From: Streptomyces sp. XY006 | Lineage (GTDB): Bacteria; Actinomycetota; Actinomycetes; Streptomycetales; Streptomycetaceae | Direction: 5' to 3' | Assembly (NCBI RefSeq): GCF_002237655.1 | Contig: NZ_NOKT01000002.1 | Location: forward strand, 1-64,000 | DNA length: 64,000 nt | Shown: piece after piece, positions 53,690 through 61,359 of the stretch | How the letters are laid out: the number at the start of each line of letters is the position of its first letter | Position numbering within the stretch: the first letter of the stretch is position 1 | Program-made: the position numbers and the translations under genes | The notes under the pieces: model-generated | What the model was told of the DNA's origin: nothing | What the model saw: only the letters and a program-made list of their open reading frames with translations | Database searches by the model: none

Positions 53690-55159
53690 ATGACCGAGTT
53701 GGTCCCCGGGGGGAACCTGGCACTGCCGGGCGGTGCGGTGACCGTTCGCGTACCCGGCCCGTTCGACGTGTCCGCGCTGATCACGGACGACGGCGGAAAA
53801 GTCCGGGACGACGGCGACTTCGTCTTCTACAACCAGCCCGCGGCGCCCGGGGCCCGGCTGCGGGGCGACGCGCTCGTGGTCGATCCCGCGGCGCTGCGAC
53901 CGGGCGCGACCCGGGTCACCGTGGCGGTCAGCCCCGCCGACCCCGCAGCCGCGCTCGGCGCCCTGCCCTCCCCCACTCTGCACGTCACCGACGCCCGGGG
54001 CCGCGCGCTCGCCCGCTTCACCCCGCCGCGCCCCGCACAGGAGACGGTCCTGCTGCTCGCCGAGCTCTACCGGCGCGGCGACCGCTGGAAGCTGCGCGCC
54101 CTGGGGCAGGGCTACGCGGACGGACTGGCGGGACTGGCCCGGGACTTCGGCGTGGAGGTACTGGACGAGGCACCCCCGCCCGTGGGCCCGCCGGAGCCGC
54201 CGCCCCGCCCGGACCTGCCGGGGCCGGACGGCCCACCGGCGGGGCCGTCCCAGCCGGACCGGCCGGCGCCGGCGGCGGGCTCCGCCCCGAGGCCACCGTC
54301 CGCCCGCCCGGCCTGCTCGGCCCCGGCCGCGCACCCTCCGCCCGCCGCCGCCCACTCCCCCGCCCACTCCCCCGCCGTGTCCGACCCCGACGGCTTCCTC
54401 CCGCTGGTCAACTCCGCTCGGGCCGCCGCCGGTTCGCCGCCGGTGTCCCTCGACGCCCGCCTCGTCGCGGCGGCCCGGGAGCACGCCGCCGCGATGGCCT
54501 CGGCCGGGCGTCTCGGCGTCGAGACCCGGGACGGCGTCTCGGTCTACCAGCGCGTGATCGGGGCCGGGTACGCGTATCTCACGATCGGCGAGCACCTGGT
54601 GTCCGGGCCGCGCACGGCCGCCGAGTTCGTCGCGTACTGCCTGCGCGGGGACGCGCCCCGCCGCGGCGTGCGGGACCCCGCGTTCCGGCACGCCGGGGTG
54701 GCGCACGTCCACGACGGCCGCTCCGGCGGCACGTACTGGACCGCCCTGTGGGCCGCGCCCCTCACCCCGGCCGGCCTGGAGCGCACCGCGGCGGCCGTCA
54801 TCGACCTCACCAACCAGGCCCGCGCCCGGGCCGGGCTGCCTCCCCTGGCCGCCGATCCGCGGCTCACGGCCGCCGCGCAGGCGCACAGCGCGGACATGGT
54901 GGCCCGCGCCTTCTACGCGCACACCGCACCCGACGGCAGCCGCCCCTGGGACCGCGCCGCCGCCGCGGGCTCCACCCGGCGGGCGATCGGCGAGAACATC
55001 GCCTGCGGCCAGCGCTCCCCGGCCGACGTGGTGGAGGGCTGGCTGAACAGCCCCGGCCACCGGGCCAACATCCTCAAGCCGGACTTCACCCACCTCGGGA
55101 TCGGCTTCGCGGGCGGCGGCCGGGCGGGCACGTACTGGACCCAGATGTTCGGCGGCTGA
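53690..55159 (+). CDS. TerD-CAP-CAP fusion protein
   Basis: The 489-residue protein joins a TerD-like domain (1-165; LPGGAVTVRVPGPFDVSALI, RDDGDFVFYNQP), a Pro/Ala-rich linker (about 165-235) and two CAP/SCP domains. The first CAP domain (about 240-365) is degenerate; the second (about 370-489) has HTAPDGSRPWDR, GENIACGQ and SPGHRANILKPDFTHLGIGF. No signal peptide is visible, although CAP proteins are usually secreted. TerD binds calcium and belongs to tellurite and stress islands. The ATG at 53690 is preceded by a poor ribosome site; GTG 53687 is an alternative. I know no described example. Confidence 0.85.
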   Translation: MTELVPGGNLALPGGAVTVRVPGPFDVSALITDDGGKVRDDGDFVFYNQPAAPGARLRGDALVVDPAALRPGATRVTVAVSPADPAAALGALPSPTLHVTDARGRALARFTPPRPAQETVLLLAELYRRGDRWKLRALGQGYADGLAGLARDFGVEVLDEAPPPVGPPEPPPRPDLPGPDGPPAGPSQPDRPAPAAGSAPRPPSARPACSAPAAHPPPAAAHSPAHSPAVSDPDGFLPLVNSARAAAGSPPVSLDARLVAAAREHAAAMASAGRLGVETRDGVSVYQRVIGAGYAYLTIGEHLVSGPRTAAEFVAYCLRGDAPRRGVRDPAFRHAGVAHVHDGRSGGTYWTALWAAPLTPAGLERTAAAVIDLTNQARARAGLPPLAADPRLTAAAQAHSADMVARAFYAHTAPDGSRPWDRAAAAGSTRRAIGENIACGQRSPADVVEGWLNSPGHRANILKPDFTHLGIGFAGGGRAGTYWTQMFGG

Positions 55160-55229
55160 CCCGCAAGGGGTGGGCGGCTGAGCCGCAAGGGTCGGGTGGC
55201 TGCCCCGCAAGGTCACACGGCTGACCGCA
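55151..55229. repeat. 22-bp tandem repeat overlapping the end of the TerD-CAP gene
   Basis: Units of 22, 22, 21 and about 14 bases, all starting with a GGCGGCTGA-like word followed by CCGCAAGG, run head to tail from 55151. The first unit contains the stop codon of the TerD-CAP gene, so the stop region has been copied about three times, probably by replication slippage. Confidence 0.8.
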
Positions 55230-55300
55230 CCACCGCGCCCCACCTCCGGTGCGCGGGCCCGGCCTTGGCGGAGGGAAACGCTCCGCGCGAGGATGCCCGC

Positions 55301-55978
55301 ATGAAGGGTGACCTCTTTTCCAGCGAACACATGGCACAGCCGGCCGTCGCGGCGGGCATGACGATCGAGAACACCAAGTGCGTCCGGTACGCGGTGAACG
55401 GCGAGATGCTCGCCCGGCAGGGCGCGATGATCGCCTACCGCGGCAACCTCCAGTTCGAACGCAAGGGCCAGGGCGTGGGCGGCATGCTCAAGCGCGCGGT
55501 CACCGGGGAGGGCCTGCCACTCATGGCGGTGCGCGGGCAGGGCGAGGCCTGGTTCGCGCACGAGGCGCAGAACTGCTTCATCGTCGACGTGGAACCGGGC
55601 GACGAGTTCACGGTCAACGGCCGCAACGTCCTCTGCTTCGACGCCACACTGTCCTACCGCATCGCCACCGTGAAGGGCGCCGGCATCACCGGCGGCGGCC
55701 TGTTCAACAGCGTCTTCACCGGCCACGGCAAGCTGGGACTGATCTGCGAGGGCAACCCGCTCGTCATCCCGGTCTCGCCGCAGTACCCGGTGTACGTCGA
55801 CACCGACGCGATCGTCGGCTGGACCGCGGGCCTGCAGACCTCCCTGCACCGCTCCCAGTCCATCGGCTCCATGCTGCGCGGCGGCTCCGGCGAGGCCGTG
55901 CAACTGCTGCTCCAGGGCGAGGGGTACGTCGTCGTCCGGCCGAGCGAGGCGACTCCGCAGAAGCCCGGCCAGCACTGA
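55301..55978 (+). CDS. AIM24-family protein
   Basis: The 225-residue protein has the AIM24 fold of antiparallel beta strands (VRYAVNGEMLARQGAMIAYRG, VDVEPGDEFTVNGRNVLCFD, VYVDTDAIVGWTAGLQ). Named after a yeast mitochondrial protein, the family is uncharacterised in bacteria; some bacterial members lie near tellurite or stress genes. It follows the TerD-CAP gene on the same strand at 140 bases, separated by a tandem repeat. Start ATG has GAGG nine bases upstream. Confidence 0.87.
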   Translation: MKGDLFSSEHMAQPAVAAGMTIENTKCVRYAVNGEMLARQGAMIAYRGNLQFERKGQGVGGMLKRAVTGEGLPLMAVRGQGEAWFAHEAQNCFIVDVEPGDEFTVNGRNVLCFDATLSYRIATVKGAGITGGGLFNSVFTGHGKLGLICEGNPLVIPVSPQYPVYVDTDAIVGWTAGLQTSLHRSQSIGSMLRGGSGEAVQLLLQGEGYVVVRPSEATPQKPGQH

Positions 55979-55989
55979 GCCTTCGCTGA

Positions 55990-56022
55990 TTGCCTGTCAG
56001 GTGATCTGCGCCTCACAGGCAA
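55990..56022 (+). terminator. hairpin after the AIM24 gene
   Basis: TTGCCTGTCAGG and CCTCACAGGCAA form a 12-base stem with one C-C mismatch and a nine-base loop, starting 12 bases after the AIM24 stop. No T-run follows. Confidence 0.5.
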
Positions 56023-56100
56023 CCCGGTCCGTTCCGCCGACGTCTTGATCGGCAACAGGTGATGCCCTGGCCCCCCGGGCCGGGGCAGGTTTCCACTGCT

Positions 56101-56145
56101 CTATACACGCCATGTATACGCACTGGGTATACATGCGGCGTATAC
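56101..56145. promoter_or_regulatory. four TATAC half-sites at exact 13-bp spacing
   Basis: CTATAC (56101), GTATAC (56114), GTATAC (56127) and GTATAC (56140) lie at exactly 13-base steps, just upstream of the TPR gene. GTATAC is itself palindromic, and the whole block also reads as a large imperfect inverted repeat about a centre at 56123. Such spacing suggests an oligomeric DNA-binding protein. The binding factor is unknown, and no regulator gene is adjacent. Confidence 0.65.
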
Positions 56146-56161
56146 GGACCGAAAGGCATCG

Positions 56162-57217
56162 ATGTACGGCAAGGCATTCGCCCCCGAGTACCAGGGCGCG
56201 CTCACCACCCTGTCCGTCAACTCCTCCCTGACCGACGTCCTGGCCGCCGGCACCGAGCAGTTGAGAGCGGCCGAGCGCGCGGGCGAGCCCGGGGAGGCGG
56301 CGCGCTCCGGACTCGCGGTGGCCGAGGCGCACCGCCGTCTGGGCCGGGTCGAGGAGGCGGACCGGGCCTGGAAGGCGAGTTACCGCGCCGCCCGGCAGGC
56401 CGGTGACGTGGCGGCGATGGCCTGGGCGCTGTGGAGCGGCGGGACCCTGGCCCGGCAGCGCGGCGCGTTCCCGCTGGCCCGCCGGCTGCTGCAGCTCGCG
56501 GCCGACCTGGGCGAGCGCGGCGGGGACATCGTCGTCCGCGGCTACTCGCTCGCGGGCCTGGCCGAGACCGGCCGGATCCAGGGCGACTACGAGGCCGTCG
56601 GACGGCTGCACGAGCAGCTGCTCGCCGAGGCCCGCCGGCGCGGGGAGGCCCGGCACACGGTGTGGGCGCTGGAGGGCATCGCGCAGATGCACCGCAACAC
56701 CGGCGACTACGACACGGCGTACGAGCTGTTCGAGGAGGCCGCCGGGATCGCCGCGGGCGCGGACGACCGGCGGGGCCACGCCTGGGCGCTGCGCGGGCTG
56801 GCCGACGTCGTCTCGGTGCGGGACGGGGACACCGAGCGGGCCCTGGAGCTGCTGACCGAGGCGGAGCGGACCTGCCGGGCGATGCGGCTGTCGAGCGCGC
56901 TGGCCTACAACCACAAGATGCGGGGCAACGTCCTGTACCGGGCCGGGCGTTACGCGCAGGCGCGGGAGCTCTACGAGCAGGCGCTCGCGGAGTTCCGCGA
57001 GATGAGCGAGCCGCGCGGTGAGGCGCTGTCCCGCCTCGGCCTCGCCAAGTCCCTGGCGCGGCTGGGCCGCGACCACAGCGAGACGGCGGCCGAACTGGCC
57101 GACCTCGCCGGCACCCTGGAGCGGATCGGCCTCCGGCACGCCCACGCCATGGTGGCCCGGGCCTACGAGGAACTCGGCATACCGGCGGACCCGAGGGCGA
57201 CGGAGGCCGCGCTGTGA
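56162..57217 (+). CDS. tetratricopeptide repeat protein
   Basis: The 351-residue helical protein has about six TPR-like repeats (LGRVEEADRAWKASYRAAR, NTGDYDTAYELFEEAAGIA, RAGRYAQARELYEQALAEF). No enzymatic domain or signal peptide. Its stop overlaps the start of the polyprenyl synthase (GTGA), so the two proteins are coupled and may interact. AAAGG precedes the ATG by six bases; the 13-bp TATAC array is just upstream of that. Confidence 0.85.
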   Translation: MYGKAFAPEYQGALTTLSVNSSLTDVLAAGTEQLRAAERAGEPGEAARSGLAVAEAHRRLGRVEEADRAWKASYRAARQAGDVAAMAWALWSGGTLARQRGAFPLARRLLQLAADLGERGGDIVVRGYSLAGLAETGRIQGDYEAVGRLHEQLLAEARRRGEARHTVWALEGIAQMHRNTGDYDTAYELFEEAAGIAAGADDRRGHAWALRGLADVVSVRDGDTERALELLTEAERTCRAMRLSSALAYNHKMRGNVLYRAGRYAQARELYEQALAEFREMSEPRGEALSRLGLAKSLARLGRDHSETAAELADLAGTLERIGLRHAHAMVARAYEELGIPADPRATEAAL

Positions 57218-58344
57218 CGGCACTGCCGACGGCGGCGGGGGCGGTGCGGCCGGGCAGCGCGGCAGGGCCGGACACCGTCACGAGCGGCGGGGACGGGCCG
57301 ACGGACCGGCACGGCGCGGCCGGCACCGATCCGGGCCCCGGGGCGGGCGACGCCGCGCAGGTCCTCGACCGCTGCCGCGCCCTGGTCCGGCCCGCCCTGG
57401 TCGAGGCCGTGGAGCGGCTGCACCCCTGGGTCGCCGAGATGGCCGGCTATGCGTTCGGCTGGTGCGAGGTCGGCGGTGCGTCCGTGGCCGCCCCGGGCGG
57501 CAAGGGCGTGCGGCAGGCGCTCGCGGTGCTCGGCGCGGAGGCGGCCGGGGCACCCGGCCGGGCCGGTGTGCCGGCGGCCGTGGCGGTGGAGCTGGTGCAC
57601 ACCTTCTCCCTGCTGCACGACGACATCATGGACGGCGACACCGACCGCCGCCGCCGTCCGACCGTGTGGAAGGCCTACGGCACGGGCCCCGCGGTCCTGG
57701 CCGGCGACGCCCTGTTCGCGCTGGCCGTCGAGACGCTCGCGGCCCGGCCGGGCGGCTGCGGAGCCGTGCGGGCCCTGTCCGTGGCGCTGGGCGACCTGGT
57801 GCGGGGCCAGGCGGACGACCTGCTGTTCGCCGACCGCCCCTGGACGGGACCGGACCGGGTGCGGCCGGACGAGTACCGGGTGATGGCGGAGCACAAGACC
57901 GGCGCGCTGCTGGGCGGCGCCGCCGCGCTGGGCGCCGTGCTGGGCGGTGCCGACGCGGGGACGGCCGAGGCACTCGACCGGGCGGGCCGGCACCTGGGGA
58001 TCGCCTTCCAGATCGTCGACGACGTCCTGGGCATCTGGGGTGATCCCCGGGTCACCGGCAAGCCGGTCCACGGCGATCTGCGGGAGCGGAAGAAGACGTA
58101 TCCGGTCCTGGTCGCACTCGACTCGCCCGGCGGCGACCGGCTCGCCGCGCTCCTCCGGGCGGGCGACGACCCCGCCGCGGCGGCGGCGCTGATCGAGCAG
58201 GCGGGCGGCCGGACGGCGGCCCTGGCGGAGGCCCGGAGGCACATCACCGCCGTGGAGAGATCACTCGCGGCCGTCCCACTGGCCCCGCGGCCCGCCGCCG
58301 AACTCCGCTCACTGCTCGCCTTCCTGCTCCGCCGCGACGTCTGA
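57214..58344 (+). CDS. polyprenyl diphosphate synthase (GGPP/FPP synthase family)
   Basis: The enzyme condenses IPP with allylic diphosphates. The 376-residue protein has an N-terminal disordered part (about 1-48, rich in Gly/Ala/Pro), GGKGVRQALAVLG for substrate binding, the first aspartate motif D136DIMD140 (LLHDDIMDGD) and the second D269DVLG273. Chain length cannot be derived safely; residues before the first Asp motif (Leu, His) fit medium products. GTG at 57214 overlaps the TPR stop. No terpene cyclase is close by. Confidence 0.88.
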   Translation: MTALPTAAGAVRPGSAAGPDTVTSGGDGPTDRHGAAGTDPGPGAGDAAQVLDRCRALVRPALVEAVERLHPWVAEMAGYAFGWCEVGGASVAAPGGKGVRQALAVLGAEAAGAPGRAGVPAAVAVELVHTFSLLHDDIMDGDTDRRRRPTVWKAYGTGPAVLAGDALFALAVETLAARPGGCGAVRALSVALGDLVRGQADDLLFADRPWTGPDRVRPDEYRVMAEHKTGALLGGAAALGAVLGGADAGTAEALDRAGRHLGIAFQIVDDVLGIWGDPRVTGKPVHGDLRERKKTYPVLVALDSPGGDRLAALLRAGDDPAAAAALIEQAGGRTAALAEARRHITAVERSLAAVPLAPRPAAELRSLLAFLLRRDV

Positions 58345-58450
58345 GTCACCGGTGAGGCACCGCCCCCGCCCGGCGTTGACCCGGGGCCCCTCGTCGGGTC
58401 AGGGTGCCGGTCGGCGTGTTTTGCGACCCCGCGCCGGAGGGAGAACCGCA

Positions 58451-59410
58451 GTGATCGGCATCTCGGAGATCGAGGCAGTGGCGGAACGGATCGCCGGGCA
58501 CGTCGTGCGCACCCCGACCGTGCCCAGCCCGGGTCTGTCGGCGCTGCTCGGCGTCCCGGTCACCGCGAAGCTGGAACTGCTGCAGCGCACCGGCTCGTTC
58601 AAGGCGCGCGGGGCGACGGCGAAGCTGCTGTCGCTGAGCGAGGCCGAACGGGCCGCCGGCGTCGTCGCGGTCAGCGGCGGCAACCACGGGATCGCCCTGG
58701 CGGTCATGGCCGCCGCGCTCGATGTGAAGGCCACGGTGGTCATGCCGCGCTCGGCACCCGCCCGGGCCGTGGAGATCGCGCAGGACGCCGGCGCCTCGGT
58801 GCGGCTGACCGACGACATGGACGGCGCGTTCACGCTCATGGCCCGGCTCGAGCAGGAGGGGCTGACCCTGGTCCACCCCTTCGACGACCCGGTGGTCGTC
58901 GCCGGGCAGGGCACGGTCGGCCTGGAGTTCGCCGCCGACGCGGGAGAGCTCACCGATGTGCTCGTCAGCGTCGGGGGCGGCGGGCTGATCGCCGGTGTCG
59001 CCGCCGCGTTGCGGGCGCGGCGGCCCGGGGTGCGGGTGTGGGGCGTGGAGACCGAGGGCGCGCAGGCCATGTCCGAGGCGCTGGCGGCGGGCGGCCCACG
59101 GCCGGTCACCCTGTCGTCGATCGTCTCCACGCTCAGTGCCCCGTCGGTCGCACAGCTGACCTACGACCATGTGTCCGCGCTGGTCACCGAGGTGCTCGTG
59201 GTCCCGGACCGGGAGGCCGTGCGGGGCTGTCTCGACCTCGCCGACCACGCCAAGCTGTGGACCGAACCGGCCGCCGGCTGTCTGCTGCCCGCGGCCCGGC
59301 GGGTGCTGGAGCGGGTCGGGGACGGGGCCCGGCTCGGTCTCGTGGTGTGCGGGGGCAATGCCACCACGGGCGACATGTTCGCCTGGTCCCGGCGCTTCGG
59401 TCTGCGCTGA
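58451..59410 (+). CDS. threonine/serine dehydratase-like PLP enzyme
   Basis: The 319-residue fold-type II protein has the PLP lysine in RTGSFKARGA, the SGGNHG substrate loop and the phosphate-binding GGGGLIAG. It is short and lacks the regulatory ACT domain of IlvA, so it is a catabolic threonine/serine dehydratase or a related racemase. GTG at 58451 has GGAGGGAGA about 8 bases upstream. About 106 bases from the polyprenyl synthase; co-transcription uncertain. Confidence 0.85.
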   Translation: MIGISEIEAVAERIAGHVVRTPTVPSPGLSALLGVPVTAKLELLQRTGSFKARGATAKLLSLSEAERAAGVVAVSGGNHGIALAVMAAALDVKATVVMPRSAPARAVEIAQDAGASVRLTDDMDGAFTLMARLEQEGLTLVHPFDDPVVVAGQGTVGLEFAADAGELTDVLVSVGGGGLIAGVAAALRARRPGVRVWGVETEGAQAMSEALAAGGPRPVTLSSIVSTLSAPSVAQLTYDHVSALVTEVLVVPDREAVRGCLDLADHAKLWTEPAAGCLLPAARRVLERVGDGARLGLVVCGGNATTGDMFAWSRRFGLR

Positions 59411-59709
59411 GCGTCGCGGGGCGCTCTCGCGGAATCATCCGTTCGAATTCATCGGAGGAGTGGCGAGTTCGATCGCCGGACACCTCGGCATTTACCCCCG
59501 GTTACCCCGAGGCCGGACGGGCGAATACGGAACTCCCGAGGTGAGCGCCCCCGCAAAGCCCGAAAGGCCGTTTTTCCTCGCACACTTGCTCCCCTCTTTT
59601 GAATAAAAGACAAGAATGGACACGGAGTTGCGATCCCTTTGAACGGAGGCGGCCTCACTCCCCGTACCTCTGGAAAAGGTGAGAGCCAGGTTTCCAGCGA
59701 GGGATGGCC

Positions 59710-61359
59710 ATGGGCAGGGCGCACGTCTCCACACACCAGTTGGTCGCCGGCCGGTACCGGCTGCTCGAGATCATCCAGCGCGAGACCAACCGCATCTGCT
59801 GGTACGCCGAGGACCTCGGCGCCGGCGAGGTCTCCCGGCCGTGCCTGGTCACCCAGATCGGGCTGCCGCAGGACCCGTTCGGGAGCGAGCGCCGTACGGC
59901 CGCGCGGCTGCTGCGCACGTCCGAGAACATGGCACTGCTCCGCCCCGGCCGGATCGCCACGGTCGTCGACGCCGTGGAGGAGGCGGGCGCGCTGTGGACG
60001 GTCAACGAGTGGATCGACGGCACCCCGCTCGGCGAACTGCTCGCGGAGCAGGGCACGTTCAACTACGTGCGGGCGGCGCGGATCGGCCTTGAGGTGCTCG
60101 ACGTGCTGGACGCGGCGCACGGCGAGGGCATCACCCACGGCGAGCTCAGCCCCGGCCAGGTCTTCGTCCGGGAGGACCAGTCGGTCGTCGTCACCGGCTT
60201 CGGCCTGGCCGGTGCCACCCTGGCACCCCGTCTGACGGCACCCGCGTACGCCTCTCCGGAGCAGGCCCGGGACCAGCGCATCGGGCCCGCGGCCGACCTG
60301 TGGGCGCTGGGCGCGATCCTCTACACGATGGTCGAGGGGCGCCCGCCCTTCCGTGACCGGGGCCGCCCGGAGAACACCCTCAAGGGCGTGGACCGGCTGC
60401 CGCTGCGCACCCCGATGCGTGCGGGGCCGCTCGCCCAGGTCGTGCAGGGGCTGCTCCGCAAGGACTCCCGGGAGCGGCTGACCCGCCCGGTGGTCCGTGC
60501 GGCGCTGACCCGGGCGCTGAGCGAGGACCCCGACACAGCGGCCCTGGGCGCGGTGCCCGCTCCGCGGCTGCGGGGCGTGTACGCGGCCGTCCGCCCGGGG
60601 GTTCCGGCCTGGAGCAGACGGACCGTGATCGCGGGCACCACCCTGGCCGTCGTCACCGTCGCGGTCGCCGTGCTCCTCGCGACCCAGGGGCTGCCCGGCG
60701 GCGACTCGGGCGGCGAGGCGGCCGACGCCCCGGCCCGGCCGCCGGCCTCCGCCGCCTCCCCGGGCGAGGACACCGGCCGGGGCGGCCCCGAGCCGACCGG
60801 GGCCCCCGGTCCGACCGGCTCCCCGTCCCCGTCCCCCACACCGACGACGGCCGCCCCGTCCCCGGCGCCGACACGGTCCGACCCGGCGGCCCTGCCACCG
60901 GGCTTCCGGCTCTACCACGCGCCGGAGGGATTCTCCGTCGCCCTCCCGAACGGCTGGGAGCGGCTGGACACCGACCGCCAGGGCGAATTGGCCTACCGGG
61001 TGGTCTTCGGTGCCGACGGCGACGGCCGCACCCTGGCCGTCACCTACAGCGCCCGCGTGGGCCCGGACCCCGTGGCCGTCTGGCGCGACGAGGTCGAGCC
61101 GAATCTGCGGCGCTCGGGCGGCTACGAGCGGATCGGCGAGATCCGGGCGACGACGTACCAGGGTCGCGAGGCCGCCGACATGGAGTGGACGGCGGACGAC
61201 GGAGGGACCCGGGTGCACACCTTCGGCCGGGGCTTCCTGCTGGGCGGGGGCCGGAGCTTCTCACTGCGCTGGACGACCCCCGACGCCGGCTGGAAGGACG
61301 AGGCGAACAGCCAGGCGCTGCGCACCGTCCTGGCCACCTTCCGCCCGGGGTCAGACTGA
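59710..61359 (+). CDS. transmembrane Ser/Thr pseudokinase
   Basis: The 549-residue protein has a protein-kinase-like domain (about 10-270), one membrane segment (about 305-327; IAGTTLAVVTVAVAVLLA), a Pro/Ser/Thr-rich linker and an extracytoplasmic domain (about 390-549). Key kinase residues are missing: no GxGxxG loop (IIQRETNRICWYAED), no VAIK lysine (CLVTQIGLP), HRD is HGE (His143-Glu145), DFG is GFG (163-165). It is probably catalytically inactive and acts as scaffold or ligand binder. ATG 59710 fits GAGGG six bases upstream; ATG 59704 is an alternative. The 293-base gap before it is partly AT-rich but shows no clear motif. Confidence 0.85.
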   Translation: MGRAHVSTHQLVAGRYRLLEIIQRETNRICWYAEDLGAGEVSRPCLVTQIGLPQDPFGSERRTAARLLRTSENMALLRPGRIATVVDAVEEAGALWTVNEWIDGTPLGELLAEQGTFNYVRAARIGLEVLDVLDAAHGEGITHGELSPGQVFVREDQSVVVTGFGLAGATLAPRLTAPAYASPEQARDQRIGPAADLWALGAILYTMVEGRPPFRDRGRPENTLKGVDRLPLRTPMRAGPLAQVVQGLLRKDSRERLTRPVVRAALTRALSEDPDTAALGAVPAPRLRGVYAAVRPGVPAWSRRTVIAGTTLAVVTVAVAVLLATQGLPGGDSGGEAADAPARPPASAASPGEDTGRGGPEPTGAPGPTGSPSPSPTPTTAAPSPAPTRSDPAALPPGFRLYHAPEGFSVALPNGWERLDTDRQGELAYRVVFGADGDGRTLAVTYSARVGPDPVAVWRDEVEPNLRRSGGYERIGEIRATTYQGREAADMEWTADDGGTRVHTFGRGFLLGGGRSFSLRWTTPDAGWKDEANSQALRTVLATFRPGSD

